From Mycobacterium sp. HUMS_12744610 (GTDB taxonomy: Bacteria; Actinomycetota; Actinomycetes; Mycobacteriales; Mycobacteriaceae), in contig NZ_JBGEDP010000001.1 in assembly GCF_041206865.1 (NCBI RefSeq), forward strand, positions 4,774,001 to 4,838,000: DNA of 64,000 nucleotides, given 5' to 3'. Position numbers and translations under genes: made by a program. The notes under the pieces are model-generated. The model did not search any database. It saw nothing but the letters and a program-made list of their open reading frames with translations, and was not told the DNA's origin. Positions 42,739 through 52,437 of the stretch are shown here, piece after piece (the stretch's first letter is position 1; every line of letters begins with the position of its first letter).

Positions 42739-43770
42739 CTAGCACGCCGGCGGCTGTCCCCCCGCGGTGATCGTGTGCAGGGCGTCGACCGCCTCGCTGA
42801 GCGTGTCGACCTTGACCAGGCGCATGCCGGTCGCGTTGTCCGAACTCGCCTCGTAGCAGTTTTTCGCGGGCACCAAAAAGACCGTGGCACCGGCCTCATG
42901 CGCGGCGACCATCTTGTGCGTGATGCCGCCGATCTGCCCCACCTTGCCGTCGACGGAGATGGTGCCCGTCCCGGCGATGAACTTCGAGCCGGCCAACTCC
43001 CCGGTGGTGAGCTTGTCGACCACCGCCAGGCTGAACATCAGCCCCGCGGACGGCCCCCCGATGTTGGCCAGGTTGAAGGTCACCTTGAACGGCGCCCACG
43101 GCGCATCGAGCACGGCAACACCCATGAAGCCGTAGTCGCGATCCTTGTTGGCGCCGAGGGTGATCTGGGCCACGCCGGCCGGCTCGTTCTTGCGGCGGAA
43201 GTCGATCGTCACGACCTGGCCGGGTTTGGTGCGCTTCAAGAATCCGGTGAACGCCTCGACGTCGGCCACCGGGACGCCGTCGACGGCGTCGACCGCGTCG
43301 CCGGGCTTCAGCTTGCCCGCCGAGGGGCCGGGATCGCTGACCTTCGCGACGGTGACCGCGGACGGGTACTTCAGATACCCCAGCGCGGCGTACTCGGCGC
43401 TCTGCTCGGACTGCTTGAAATCGGCGTCGTTGTCCTTGTCCACCTCTTCGCGCGACTTGCCCGGCGGGTAGACGACGTCGCGCGGCACCAACTGTTCCTG
43501 CCCCGAAAGCCACAGCGTCAGAGCCTCTCCCAACGACAGATCGTCGCGCTGCGACACTGTCGTCATGTTGAGGTGCCCAGTCGTGGGGTGGGTGAGGGCG
43601 CCCTGAATCTGCACCACCTGCTTGCCGTCCACCTCGCCGAGCGTGTCGAAAGTGGGCCCGGGCCCCAGCGCCACGAACGGGACCGTCACCACCGCCAGCA
43701 GCAACCCGAACACCACGACCGGCGCCAGCGCGACCGTCAAGGTCAGAATCCGCCTATTCACGCCGATCAC
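42739..43770 (-). CDS. PDZ and Lon-like (S16) secreted protease, Rv3194c orthologue, 343 aa
   Basis: GTG start; an N-terminal membrane anchor (LTLTVALAPVVVFGLLLAVV) places the rest outside the membrane. A PDZ domain (PSAGKLKPGDAVDAVDGVPV) precedes a Lon-type proteolytic domain with the Ser in GGPSAGLMFSLAV and the Lys in GGITHKMVAAHEAG, the Ser-Lys dyad. Length and order agree with the mycobacterial family. The gap to Rv3193c is about 155 bases with nothing recognised. Confidence 0.92.
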   Translation of the reverse strand: MIGVNRRILTLTVALAPVVVFGLLLAVVTVPFVALGPGPTFDTLGEVDGKQVVQIQGALTHPTTGHLNMTTVSQRDDLSLGEALTLWLSGQEQLVPRDVVYPPGKSREEVDKDNDADFKQSEQSAEYAALGYLKYPSAVTVAKVSDPGPSAGKLKPGDAVDAVDGVPVADVEAFTGFLKRTKPGQVVTIDFRRKNEPAGVAQITLGANKDRDYGFMGVAVLDAPWAPFKVTFNLANIGGPSAGLMFSLAVVDKLTTGELAGSKFIAGTGTISVDGKVGQIGGITHKMVAAHEAGATVFLVPAKNCYEASSDNATGMRLVKVDTLSEAVDALHTITAGGQPPAC

Positions 43771-43857
43771 ACTAGACGGGCCCGCGTGGGTCTCTTTCAG
43801 CTACGAGCGTGACCCGGGATCCCACGTTGCGAGCCGGTGATGAGTACCGTTGGGGTC

Positions 43858-45216
43858 ATGGCTGACCTGCCTTTCGGCTTCTCGTCGGGAGACGATCCCG
43901 ACCGCGACAGGAAGAAGGACCCCGATTCCGGGTCGGGCGCCTCCGACCCGTTCGGCGCGTTCGGCTTCGGCGGCGATTTCGGCATGGGCGACCTGGGCCA
44001 GCTCTTCACCCAACTAGGTCAGATGTTCAACAGCGCGGGCACCGTCATGGCCGGGGGCAAAACCTCGGGCCCGGTCAACTACGAACTGGCGCGCCGGGTC
44101 GCCGCCAGCTCGATCGGGTTCGCCGCCCCGGTCCCCGCCACGACGAACGCGGCAATCGCGGACGCGGTCCACCTGGCCGAGACCTGGCTGGACGGGGCCA
44201 CGGCGCTGCCCGCCGGCACCGGCAAGGCGGTGGGTTGGTCGCCGAGCGACTGGGTGGACAACACCCTGGAAACCTGGAAGCGGCTGTGCGATCCGATGGC
44301 CGAGCAGATCTCGTCGGTGTGGGCGTCCTCGCTGCCCGAGGAAGCCAAGAGCATGGCGGGACCGCTGCTGGCGATGATGTCCCAGATGGGCGGCATGGCG
44401 TTCGGTTCGCAGCTGGGCCAGGCGCTGGGCCGGCTGTCCCGCGAGGTGCTGACCTCCACCGACATCGGTCTGCCGCTGGGACCCAAAGGCGTGGCCGCGA
44501 TCATGCCGGAGGCCGTCGAAGAGTTCACCAAGGGGCTCGAGCAGCCGCGCAGCGAGATCCTGACGTTCCTGGCGGCCCGCGAGGCCGCGCACCATCGGCT
44601 GTTCAGCCACGTGCCGTGGCTGGCCAGCCAGTTGCTGGGCGCGGTCGAGGCCTACGCGCGCGGCATGCAGATCGACATGAGCGGAATCGAGGACCTGGCG
44701 CGCAACTTCGACCCGGCGTCGCTGGCGGATCCCGCGGCTATCGAGAATCTGCTCGGCCAGGGTGTCTTCGAGCCCAAGGCGACACCGGCCCAGAAGCAGG
44801 CGCTGGAACGCCTCGAGACGCTGCTGGCGCTGATCGAGGGGTGGGTGCAGGTGGTGGTGACCGCGGCGCTGGGCGACCGGATCCCGGGCACGGCCGCGCT
44901 CTCGGAGACGCTGCGCCGCCGCCGGGCCAGCGGCGGCCCGGCCGAGCAGACGTTCGCGACGCTGGTCGGCCTGGAACTGCGGCCCCGCAAGCTGCGGGAG
45001 GCCGCCGCGTTGTGGGAGCGCCTGACGCAGGCAGTGGGCGCCGACGCCCGCGACGCCATCTGGCAGCACCCGGACCTGTTGCCCTCCGCCGAGGACCTCG
45101 ACGAGCCGGCCGGGTTCATCGACCGGATCATCGGCGGGGACACCAGCGGCATCGACGAGGCGCTCGCCCAGTTCGAGAAGGACAGCGACGCCGACGGCGG
45201 TCCTGTGGACAACTGA
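43858..45216 (+). CDS. Zinc metalloprotease-like DUF2342 protein, Rv3195 orthologue, 452 aa
   Basis: MADLPFGFSSGDDPDRDRKK, then a Gly-rich N-terminus and a helical core. EAAHHRLFSHVPWLASQLLG holds the His-rich motif of this actinobacterial family, sometimes called zinc-dependent metalloprotease; actual activity is unproven. The start at ATG 43858 is preferred to 43837 by family length. Followed at 38 bases by the Rv3196-like gene, probably one transcript. Confidence 0.88.
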   Translation: MADLPFGFSSGDDPDRDRKKDPDSGSGASDPFGAFGFGGDFGMGDLGQLFTQLGQMFNSAGTVMAGGKTSGPVNYELARRVAASSIGFAAPVPATTNAAIADAVHLAETWLDGATALPAGTGKAVGWSPSDWVDNTLETWKRLCDPMAEQISSVWASSLPEEAKSMAGPLLAMMSQMGGMAFGSQLGQALGRLSREVLTSTDIGLPLGPKGVAAIMPEAVEEFTKGLEQPRSEILTFLAAREAAHHRLFSHVPWLASQLLGAVEAYARGMQIDMSGIEDLARNFDPASLADPAAIENLLGQGVFEPKATPAQKQALERLETLLALIEGWVQVVVTAALGDRIPGTAALSETLRRRRASGGPAEQTFATLVGLELRPRKLREAAALWERLTQAVGADARDAIWQHPDLLPSAEDLDEPAGFIDRIIGGDTSGIDEALAQFEKDSDADGGPVDN

Positions 45217-45254
45217 GTGGGGCCGCCGCGCCCGGCGTGGCACAGTCTCGACTC

Positions 45255-46115
45255 ATGTCCCCGGTGCTGGCTTCCGCCCGTTACGCGCTGGACCCGGCGA
45301 TGCCGGTGTTACTGCGGCCCGATGGTGCGGTCCAGGTGGGCTGGGACCCCCGCCGCGCCGTCCTGATCCAGCCGCCGGCCGGGCTGGCCGCCACGGACCT
45401 CGCCGAGCTGCTGCTGTCCATGCGATCACCGACGCCGCTGCCCGAGCTGCAGCGCCAGGCCCTCGAGCGCGGGCTGGACGATCCCGACGGGCTGACCGGC
45501 CTGGTGGCGCAACTCGTGGGCGCCGGCGTCGCCACCGAATGCCGGCGGCCCGACGGCCGGACGGCGACGATCCGAGTGCACGGCCGGGGGCCCCTGTCGG
45601 ACCTGCTGGTGGAGTCGCTGCGCTGTTCCGGAGCCCGGATCGCGCACAGCAGCCAGCCGCACGCGGCGATGTCGGGCGCCGCCGTGGATCTGGTCGTGCT
45701 GGCGGACTACCTGGTCGCCGACCCGCGCATGCTGCGCGAGCTGCACAAGCGGAAAGTGCCGCACCTGCCGGTGCGCGTGCGCGACGGCATCGGGCTGGTC
45801 GGGCCGCTGGTCATCCCCGGGGTGACCAGCTGCCTGGGCTGCGCGGACCTGCACCGCCGCGACCGAGACGCGGCGTGGCCGGCGATCGCCGCGCAGTTGC
45901 GCGACGCCGTCGGGGTCGCCGACCGCCCGACCCTGCTGGCCACGGCGGCGCTGGCGCTCAGCCAGGTCAACCGCGTGATCGCCGCGGTCCGCGGCCTGCA
46001 GGCGGCACCCGACCCCGGCCCGCCGCAGGCGCTGAACGCCACGCTGGAATTCGACCTCGCCGCCGGCGCCCTGGTGGCGCGCCAGTGGAGCAGGCATCCG
46101 CTGTGCTCCTGCTGA
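45255..46115 (+). CDS. E1/ThiF-like cyclodehydratase-related protein, Rv3196 orthologue, 286 aa
   Basis: N-terminal region SARYALDPAMPVLLRPDGAV and VQVGWDPRRAVLIQPP resembles the leader-binding/E1-like proteins of peptide-modifying (cyclodehydratase) systems. CLGC in the middle and CSC at the extreme C-terminus (HPLCSC) are the paired cysteines that bind zinc in such E1-like folds. No precursor peptide or partner enzyme is visible next to it. A conserved mycobacterial gene whose role is unknown. Confidence 0.8.
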   Translation: MSPVLASARYALDPAMPVLLRPDGAVQVGWDPRRAVLIQPPAGLAATDLAELLLSMRSPTPLPELQRQALERGLDDPDGLTGLVAQLVGAGVATECRRPDGRTATIRVHGRGPLSDLLVESLRCSGARIAHSSQPHAAMSGAAVDLVVLADYLVADPRMLRELHKRKVPHLPVRVRDGIGLVGPLVIPGVTSCLGCADLHRRDRDAAWPAIAAQLRDAVGVADRPTLLATAALALSQVNRVIAAVRGLQAAPDPGPPQALNATLEFDLAAGALVARQWSRHPLCSC

Positions 46116-46136
46116 CGCGGCGGCGGGCCGGGACGG

Positions 46137-46310
46137 CTACCCCAGTCGTCCCTGCTCCGGCACGTTCGTCGCCACCGAGGCGTACGCCCTGGCGAGCTCG
46201 TCCAGCGCCGCCGAGGTCAACGTCCCTTCTTTGCGGTTCTTGTCCAGCGCCTCGATGATCGCCCTGAACAGGGCCTCGGCGGCGTCGTGCTGCGCCTGCT
46301 TTGCTGCCAT
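46137..46310 (-). CDS. Small conserved hypothetical protein, 57 aa
   Basis: MAAKQAQHDAAEALFRAIIE, then EALDKNRKEGTLTSAALDEL and ARAYASVATNVPEQGRLG: two amphipathic helices, soluble. ATG 46310 follows GGGAAAG and is preferred to a longer form starting at 46376. It lies between and on the opposite strand to Rv3196- and Rv3197-like genes. No function recognised. Confidence 0.65.
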   Translation of the reverse strand: MAAKQAQHDAAEALFRAIIEALDKNRKEGTLTSAALDELARAYASVATNVPEQGRLG

Positions 46311-46463
46311 GACTTTCCCGGTCCACCCTTCGGATGCGAGTGCCGCCCAGTCGCGGGACTGCGGCCTGCACAGCACAACCTACGGCCCGGCGCCGGCGGC
46401 CGGGCGCCGGGTTGTTGCGAGATCAACACCCCCGCGGGACCGACCGTCGTGGATGATAGGTGT

Positions 46464-47792
46464 GTGGCAGACATCAAACGCGGCCGTGCTGCGCGCAACG
46501 CGAAGCTGGCCAGCATCCCGGTCGGCTTCGCCGGCCGGGCAGCCCTCGGCTTCGGCAAGCGGCTGACCGGCAAGTCCAAGGACGAGGTCCAGGCCGAGCT
46601 GATGGAGAAGGCCGCCAACCAGCTGTTCACCGTTCTCGGTGAACTCAAGGGCGGCGCGATGAAAGTGGGCCAGGCCCTCTCGGTGATGGAAGCCGCGATC
46701 CCCGAGGAGTACGGCGAGCCCTACCGCGAGGCCCTGACCAAACTGCAGAAGGACGCCCCGCCGCTGCCCGCCCACAAGGTTCACCGGGTGCTCGACGCCC
46801 AGCTGGGCACCAAGTGGCGGGACCGGTTCAGTTCGTTCAACGACACGCCGGTGGCCTCGGCCAGCATCGGCCAGGTGCACAAGGCGGTGTGGTCGGACGG
46901 CCGCGAGGTGGCCGTCAAGATCCAGTACCCCGGCGCCGACGAGGCGCTGCGCGCCGACCTCAAGACCATGCAGCGCATGGTCGGCGTCGTCAAACAGCTC
47001 GCCCCCGGCGCCGACGTCCAGGGTGTCGTCGACGAACTGATCGAGCGCACCGAGATGGAACTCGACTACCGGCTGGAGGCCGACAACCAGCGCGCCTTCG
47101 CCAAGGCCTACCAGGGGCACTCGCGGTTCGCGATACCGCACGTGGTGGCCAGCGCCCCCAAGGTGGTGGTCCAGGAGTGGATCGAGGGCCTGCCGATGGC
47201 GGAGATCATCCGCCACGGCACCCCTGAGCAGCGCGACCTGATCGGCACCCGGCTACTCGAACTCACCTTCGACGCGCCGCGCCGGCTGGGCATGCTGCAC
47301 GGCGACGCCCATCCGGGCAACTTCATGTTGTTGCCCGACAACCGGATGGGCGTCATCGACTTCGGGGCCGTCGCCCCGCTGCCCGGCGGCTATCCCATCG
47401 AACTCGGGATGACGATCCGGCTGGCGCGCGACAAGAACTACGACCTGCTGCTGCCCACGATGGAAAAGGTCGGCTTCATCCAGAAGGGCCAGCAGGTTTC
47501 GGTGCGCGACATCGACGAGATGCTGCGCCAGTACGTCGAGCCCGTGCAGGTCGACGTCTTCCACTACACCCGCAAGTGGCTGCAGAAGATGACCTACAGT
47601 CAGATCGACCGGTCGGTGTCGCAGATCAAGACGGCTCGGCAGATGGACCTGCCGCCCAAGCTCGCGATCCCGATGCGCGTGATCGCGTCGGTGTCGGCGA
47701 TCCTGTGCCAGTTGGACGCCCATGTGCCGATCAAGGCGCTGTCGGAGGAACTGATCCCCGGCTTCGCCGAGCCCGACACCGCCGTCGTCTAG
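46464..47792 (+). CDS. ABC1/AarF (UbiB) atypical kinase-like protein, Rv3197 orthologue, 442 aa
   Basis: Starts VADIKRGRAARNAKLASIPV at GTG 46464. UbiB features: KGGAMKVGQALS (KxGQ motif), ASIGQVHKAVW, VAVKIQYPG (Lys), LDYRLEADNQ, and the catalytic/metal region MLHGDAHPGNFM and GVIDFGAV. Proteins of this family bind and hydrolyse ATP in isoprenoid or quinone metabolism. It ends 4 bases into the convergent whiB7 gene, a conserved arrangement in mycobacteria. Confidence 0.92.
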   Translation: MADIKRGRAARNAKLASIPVGFAGRAALGFGKRLTGKSKDEVQAELMEKAANQLFTVLGELKGGAMKVGQALSVMEAAIPEEYGEPYREALTKLQKDAPPLPAHKVHRVLDAQLGTKWRDRFSSFNDTPVASASIGQVHKAVWSDGREVAVKIQYPGADEALRADLKTMQRMVGVVKQLAPGADVQGVVDELIERTEMELDYRLEADNQRAFAKAYQGHSRFAIPHVVASAPKVVVQEWIEGLPMAEIIRHGTPEQRDLIGTRLLELTFDAPRRLGMLHGDAHPGNFMLLPDNRMGVIDFGAVAPLPGGYPIELGMTIRLARDKNYDLLLPTMEKVGFIQKGQQVSVRDIDEMLRQYVEPVQVDVFHYTRKWLQKMTYSQIDRSVSQIKTARQMDLPPKLAIPMRVIASVSAILCQLDAHVPIKALSEELIPGFAEPDTAVV

Positions 47793-48061
47793 GCGGCGGC
47801 CTCATCCTTGCGGGGACGCCCGCGCGGACGTTTGCAGCTCACAACCGCGCCGCGGTGCAGGATCTCGCCGCCCCACACACCCCACGGTTCGGCCCGCTCC
47901 AGGGCCGCGGCCAGGCACTCGCGGCGCAGCGGGCAACTGCCGCACAGGGTCTTGGCGCGCTCGAGGTCGGCGGCGGTCTCGGCGAACCAGAGGTCGGGAT
48001 CGCCGGCGTGACACGGCAGGGATTGTCTGCGGGGCCGTCTGGGGACCGTCGCTGCCGACAT
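47789..48061 (-). CDS. whiB7: WhiB7 iron-sulfur transcription regulator, 90 aa
   Basis: Fe-S cluster cysteines in SLPCHAGD, TLCGSCPLRREC; the WGVWGGE turn that contacts the sigma factor; and a C-terminal AT-hook RGRPRK. WhiB7 activates intrinsic resistance genes (erm, efflux, eis) in mycobacteria and its own promoter. Preceded by a regulated leader with upstream ORF, attenuator and an AT-rich promoter box, all visible here. Confidence 0.96.
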   Translation of the reverse strand: MSAATVPRRPRRQSLPCHAGDPDLWFAETAADLERAKTLCGSCPLRRECLAAALERAEPWGVWGGEILHRGAVVSCKRPRGRPRKDEAAA

Positions 48062-48120
48062 GTCCGTTCACCTGCTTTCTGGTCGGGGTGCTGGTGATCC
48101 GGGCCAGAGTGCGGACAGTC

Positions 48121-48165
48121 GAGAAAACTGTGGCCACGGATCCTGGTGACTGCGGGTCCGTGGCC
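48121..48165 (-). terminator. Attenuator hairpin in the whiB7 leader
   Basis: On the minus strand GGCCACGGA pairs with TCCGTGGCC (arms at 48165-48157 and 48140-48132) and is followed by AGTTTTCTC. It lies between the upstream ORF and whiB7, as expected for the known antibiotic-relieved transcription attenuation of this gene. Confidence 0.75.
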
Positions 48166-48184
48166 TCGAGGGGATGGGGTCTGG

Positions 48185-48304
48185 TTAGGGAGAACCCCGG
48201 TGCACGGACGGGCGAGTCGCGGCGGCGGCGCGGTGCTTGGCTTGCTTGCCCCGGGCCGCCGGCGCGGCGGCGTGGGCGGCATGCAGGGTACGCATGGTCA
48301 GCAT
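48185..48304 (-). CDS. whiB7 leader upstream ORF, 39 aa
   Basis: ATG 48304 after GAGGAGGG reads MLTMRTLHAAHAAAPAARGK, then QAKHRAAAATRPSVHRGSP and TAA. An upstream ORF precedes whiB7 in mycobacteria; ribosome stalling on it by antibiotics lets transcription pass the attenuator. Strong ribosome site and position support real translation. Confidence 0.75.
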   Translation of the reverse strand: MLTMRTLHAAHAAAPAARGKQAKHRAAAATRPSVHRGSP

Positions 48305-48336
48305 CGCGGCCGCCCTCCTCTCGTCGTGCCTGACTG

Positions 48337-48374
48337 AGGGTAAACGGCCGCCGGCACCGACCGCAATCGATTTT
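48337..48374 (-). promoter_or_regulatory. whiB7 promoter with AT-rich WhiB7 box
   Basis: Minus strand: AAAAT (48374-48370), 3 bases, TTGCGG as -35 (48366-48361), an 18-base spacer, and TACCCT as -10 (48342-48337). An AT-rich box 3 bases upstream of -35 is the known WhiB7-dependent promoter signature and explains autoactivation. Confidence 0.75.
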
Positions 48375-48393
48375 CTAGCTGCGGGTTCGGCCG

Positions 48394-50505
48394 TCAGCCG
48401 CCGCGCACCATGGCCAGCACGTCGGGTCCGTACTGTTCGAGCTTGCGCGCGCCGATGCCGGGGATCGCGATCAGGGCCGCCTCGTCCGCCGGCCGCAGTT
48501 CGGCGATCGCGATCAGCGTGTTGTCGGTGAAGACGACGTAGGCGGGCACGTTCTGTTCCTTGGCGGTGTCCAGCCGCCAGGCCTTGAGCCGCAGCAACAG
48601 GTCCTCGTCGACGTCGGCGGCACAGGTCTCGCAGCGCGAGAGCATGACGGCCGCCGGGGTGGTCAGGTTGTTGTTGCAGATCCGGCAGCGGGTCGGCGTC
48701 GCCTTGGCGCGCCGCGACTTGGCCGGCGCAGCGGCGTCGGCGCGGGCCTGCGGCGCGATGCCGTTAAGGAACCGCGACGGCTTGCGGCCCTGACGCCCGC
48801 CCGGGCTGCGCGCCAGCGCCCAGCTGAGCGCCAGATGCACCCGCGCCCTGGTGATGCCGACGTACAGGAGCCGGCGCTCCTCCTCGACGGCCTCGCTGTC
48901 GGGCCCGCGCGCCAACGCGTGCGAGATCGGCAGCGTGCCGTCGGCCAGGCCGACCAGGAACACCGCGTCCCACTCGAGACCCTTGGCTGCGTGCAGCGAG
49001 GCCAGCGTGACCCCCTGGACCGGCGGCGGGTGCCGCGCGTCGGCGCGGGTCCGGAGCTCGGCGAGCAGGGCCGGAAGCGTCAGCTCCGGGCGCTGCGCCA
49101 CTTCGTCGTCGACCAGCGCGGCCAGCGCGTTCAGCGCGTCCCACCGGTCCCGCGCCTTGCTGCCGGCCGGCGGTTCGGCGCTCAGGCCCAGCGGATCCAG
49201 GACGGCGCGCACCACCTCGGGCAGGGGGCCCTCGGAGCCGCGTTCGGCCGCGCGCTGCAACGCCAGCAGCGACTGCTTGACCTCCTGGCGGTTGAAGAAC
49301 CCCTCGCCGCCGCGGACCTGGTAGGCGATGCCCGCCTCGGTCAGCGCCTCCTCGTAGACCTCGGACTGCGCGTTGACCCGGTACAGCACGGCGATCTCGC
49401 CGGGGGCGGTGCCGGCCTCGATCAGCCGCGAGATGGACGCCGCGACCGCGGCGGCCTCGGCGGGCTCGTCGGGATGCTCGCGGAACGACGGGGCCGGGCC
49501 GGGTGCGCGCTGACCGGTCAGCTGCAGCTTGCTGCCGGCGACCCGGCCGCGGGCCGCGGCGATCACTTGGTTGGCCAGCGACACCACCTGCGGGGTCGAG
49601 CGGTAGTCACGCTCCAGGCGCACCACCGTGGCGTCGGGAAAGCGCCGCGAGAAGTCGAGGAGGAAGCGGGGCGAGGCCCCGGTGAACGAGTAGATGGTCT
49701 GGTTGGCGTCGCCGACGACGGTCAGGTCGTCCCGCTCGCCCAGCCAGGCCGACAGCACCCGCTGCTGCAGCGGGGTGACGTCCTGGTACTCATCGACGAC
49801 GAAGCAGCGGTAGCGGTCGCGGAACTCCTCGGCCACGGCCGCGTCGTTCTCGATCGCCGCCGCGGTGTGCAGCAGCAGGTCGTCGAAATCGAGCAGCGTG
49901 ACCGTCTCGTCGCGGACCTTGAGCGCCTCGTAGGCGGCGTACACGGCCGCCACCTGCGCGGCGTCCAGCGGGGTGTCTCGGCCCGCGGCGGCCACCGCGC
50001 CCGGGTACTCCTCGGGGCCGATCAGCGAGGCCTTGGCCCACTCGATCTCGCCGGCCAGGTCGCGCACGTCGTCGGTGCCGACGTTGAGCCGGGCACGCCC
50101 GGCCGCCCGCGCCACCACGGCGTACTTGCTGTCCAGCAGCTGCCAGCCGGTGTCGCCGACCACCCGGGGCCAGAAGTACCGCAGCTGGCGGTGCGCGGCG
50201 GCGTGAAAGGTCAGCGCCTGCACCGCGCCGACGCCCGCGCCGGTGCGCGCGGCGGCGTCCAGCGCCCGCAGCCGGGACCGCATCTCCCCCGCCGCCCGCT
50301 GGGTGAACGTCACCGCGAGCACCTGGCCGGCGGCGACGTGGCCGCCGGCGACGAGTTGGGCGATCCGGTGCGTGATGGTGCGCGTCTTGCCCGTCCCGGC
50401 GCCGGCGAGCACGCAGACCGGTCCCCGCGGGGCCAGCACCGCGTCGCGCTGCTCGTCGTCCAGCCCGGCGGTCAGGGAATCGGCGACCGTCGGCATGGCG
50501 TCCAT
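48394..50505 (-). CDS. uvrD2: ATP-dependent DNA helicase UvrD2, about 703 aa
   Basis: Superfamily 1 helicase: [18 protein letters not shown] (Walker A), [12 protein letters not shown] (motif II), [13 protein letters not shown], and [18 protein letters not shown] (motif VI). A Cys-rich linker follows (CRICN, CETC) and then an HRDC domain ([20 protein letters not shown]), which is the mycobacterial UvrD2 layout. The start is taken at ATG 50505 or 50496; the longer frame to 50622 overlaps the divergent mycoredoxin gene and is rejected. Uncoupled from its neighbours. Confidence 0.93.
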   Translation of the reverse strand: MDAMPTVADSLTAGLDDEQRDAVLAPRGPVCVLAGAGTGKTRTITHRIAQLVAGGHVAAGQVLAVTFTQRAAGEMRSRLRALDAAARTGAGVGAVQALTFHAAAHRQLRYFWPRVVGDTGWQLLDSKYAVVARAAGRARLNVGTDDVRDLAGEIEWAKASLIGPEEYPGAVAAAGRDTPLDAAQVAAVYAAYEALKVRDETVTLLDFDDLLLHTAAAIENDAAVAEEFRDRYRCFVVDEYQDVTPLQQRVLSAWLGERDDLTVVGDANQTIYSFTGASPRFLLDFSRRFPDATVVRLERDYRSTPQVVSLANQVIAAARGRVAGSKLQLTGQRAPGPAPSFREHPDEPAEAAAVAASISRLIEAGTAPGEIAVLYRVNAQSEVYEEALTEAGIAYQVRGGEGFFNRQEVKQSLLALQRAAERGSEGPLPEVVRAVLDPLGLSAEPPAGSKARDRWDALNALAALVDDEVAQRPELTLPALLAELRTRADARHPPPVQGVTLASLHAAKGLEWDAVFLVGLADGTLPISHALARGPDSEAVEEERRLLYVGITRARVHLALSWALARSPGGRQGRKPSRFLNGIAPQARADAAAPAKSRRAKATPTRCRICNNNLTTPAAVMLSRCETCAADVDEDLLLRLKAWRLDTAKEQNVPAYVVFTDNTLIAIAELRPADEAALIAIPGIGARKLEQYGPDVLAMVRGG

Positions 50506-50602
50506 CTTGGCAGCGGCCGCCGACAAACGCGGCCTTCGGCGTGTCGCGCCGCGGCCGGGACCGCCGGGCTGCACCGGACCGCACCGCGCTACCTTGGCTG
50601 TC

Positions 50603-50857
50603 ATGACGAATGCTGCCGTCACCGTTTACACGACGTCCTGGTGTGGCTACTGCCACCGGCTCATGACGGTGCTCAAGTCCAACGGGATCGCCTACGAGGC
50701 CGTCGACATCGAGGCGGACCCGATGGCCGCGGAGTTCGTCAGCTCGGTCAACGGCGGCAACCGGACGGTCCCGACGGTGAAGTTCGCCGACGGCTCGACG
50801 CTGACCAACCCGAGCGCCGCCGAGGTGAAGGCGAAGCTGGCCGAAGTCGCCGGCTGA
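50603..50857 (+). CDS. mrx1: Mycoredoxin 1 (glutaredoxin-like), 84 aa
   Basis: [20 protein letters not shown] contains the CGYC active site; [20 protein letters not shown] gives the cis-Pro and substrate-binding end. Mycoredoxin 1 reduces mycothiol-mixed disulfides in the cytosol. Divergent from uvrD2, as in M. tuberculosis (Rv3198A). Confidence 0.93.
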   Translation: MTNAAVTVYTTSWCGYCHRLMTVLKSNGIAYEAVDIEADPMAAEFVSSVNGGNRTVPTVKFADGSTLTNPSAAEVKAKLAEVAG

Positions 50858-50869
50858 GCGCACCCGGAC

Positions 50870-51507
50870 GCCGCCCCCTGGCAAATTTCGGTGCCCGGTA
50901 CGGCGCCCGAGCGGCGGTGTCGTTGCCGACGTGCTCGAACGGGCGAACCGACACCGGCTCGCTGCCCGCAGAACACGCCTATGCCGAGTCGTTGATCCCG
51001 AGCGTCGAAGGCGTGCGCCACATCGCCAATTTCGAAGGCCTGCAACCTTATTCGCACGCGGACCGGCACGACCCGTTCGAGGGGAGCATCAACGCACCGG
51101 GCGCGTGCCGGTCCGGTAGGAAGCGGCGACCTCACCTTCACCGAAGGCTGGAAGGAATACCCCGCGATGGCCTACAGCGGCACGACCGCCGACCTGAGGC
51201 CGGGCGGCATCGCCCCCATCAACACCGTCAGCCAGGCCGTCTCCGTGTACCGCGACGCGCGCGCGGCCCTGACCAAGCTGGTATCCAGGCTGCACGAGCG
51301 TGCCGCATTACCCGATCCCGCCTACGACGTCGCCCTGGCACGGCCGGACTCCTCGACCGTGGAACTCACCTCCGCGGCCTGGAGCCACCTGTACTGCACG
51401 AAGGCCTCGGTGTTGGTATCCGACGGCGTGCTGGGCATCGAACCGACCGAGCACATCGCCGACACCGTGCTGCACGCCATCACCGAGCGCATCCACTGCC
51501 TCGCGCG
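50870..51507 (+). other. Stretch between mrx1 and nudC, no recognised gene
   Basis: About 640 bases with no gene I recognise. A plus-strand frame from about 51110 reads LTFTEGWKEYPAMAYSGTTA, LRPGGIAPINTVSQAVSVYR and further ordered-looking protein to about 51530, then runs antisense into nudC. A different frame before it (AESLIPSVEGVRHIANFEGL) also looks coding. Together they suggest remnants of one or two genes inserted in a spot that is nearly empty in M. tuberculosis. Confidence 0.35.
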
Positions 51508-52437
51508 TCAGTCGAGCGCGGCCCACGATTCGATGATCACCCGCGCGATCGAGATCGAACCGGGCAGCAGCAGCTTCGACCCCGACGAGCTGCTCCAGTC
51601 GCCCGCCTCCAACGCGGCGCGCACCTCGTCGCGGGTGAACCACGCCGCCTCGACGATCTCGCCGTCGTTGAAAGAGAACTCCTCGGACGGGTCCCCCACG
51701 GCATGGAAGCCGACCATCAGCGAACGCGGGAACGGCCAGGGCTGGCTGCCGAGGTAGCGCACGTCGCGGACGGTCAGGCCGATCTCCTCGCGAATCTCCC
51801 GGGCGACGCACACCTCGAACGATTCGCCGGCTTCCACAAACCCGGCCAGCAGCGAAAACATCCCCTCCGGCCACGCGCCCTGCCGCGCCAGCACCGCGCG
51901 GTCCCCGCCGTCGTGCACCAGACAGATCACGGCCGGGTCGATACGCGGGAACTCCTCGTGACCGGTGACGGGGTCGATGCGCGACCAGCCCGCCCGCGCC
52001 GGTTTCATCGGGGAACCGTCCACCGAGCTGAACCGCGCCCGGTCGTGCCAATTCAGCAGCGCGATGGCCGACGACACCAGTTGGCTGCTGGTGTCGTCGA
52101 AGATCGGGCCGAGGCTGCGCAGGTTGAGCACCTCGACGTCCACGCCGGGGTCCTCCGGCGCCTGCAGCGCGCCCCGGATCGCCCAGACGTGGCGGCCGCC
52201 GTCGATGCGGCCCAAAAACACCGCGTCCGGCGGTGGCTCGTCGGCGAGAGCCGCCGCGGCGCCGAGCACCACCCGGCCGTCGGCGACCAGCACCTGGTTG
52301 CGCGAGTCCACCCGCAACAACGCCGCGTCGGCCCATCCGGCGGTGGCCGCCTCGATGTCGGTGCGCAGCTGGTCGGCGCGGTCGGCACCGACGCGCGAGA
52401 GCAGGGGAATCTCCCGCAGCTGAAAGTCGGCCGCCAC
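51508..52437 (-). CDS. nudC: NAD+ diphosphatase NudC, Rv3199c orthologue, 309 aa
   Basis: Nudix hydrolase splitting NAD(H) to NMN(H) and AMP. The Nudix box is GFVEAGESFEVCVAREIREE followed by IGL, and SQPWPFPRSLMVGF is the NADH-specific SQPWPFPxS motif. The N-terminal domain (REIPLLSRVGADRADQLRTD) matches mycobacterial NudC. The start codon touches the stop of the upstream K+ channel gene, so they are co-transcribed. Confidence 0.93.
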   Translation of the reverse strand: MAADFQLREIPLLSRVGADRADQLRTDIEAATAGWADAALLRVDSRNQVLVADGRVVLGAAAALADEPPPDAVFLGRIDGGRHVWAIRGALQAPEDPGVDVEVLNLRSLGPIFDDTSSQLVSSAIALLNWHDRARFSSVDGSPMKPARAGWSRIDPVTGHEEFPRIDPAVICLVHDGGDRAVLARQGAWPEGMFSLLAGFVEAGESFEVCVAREIREEIGLTVRDVRYLGSQPWPFPRSLMVGFHAVGDPSEEFSFNDGEIVEAAWFTRDEVRAALEAGDWSSSSGSKLLLPGSISIARVIIESWAALD

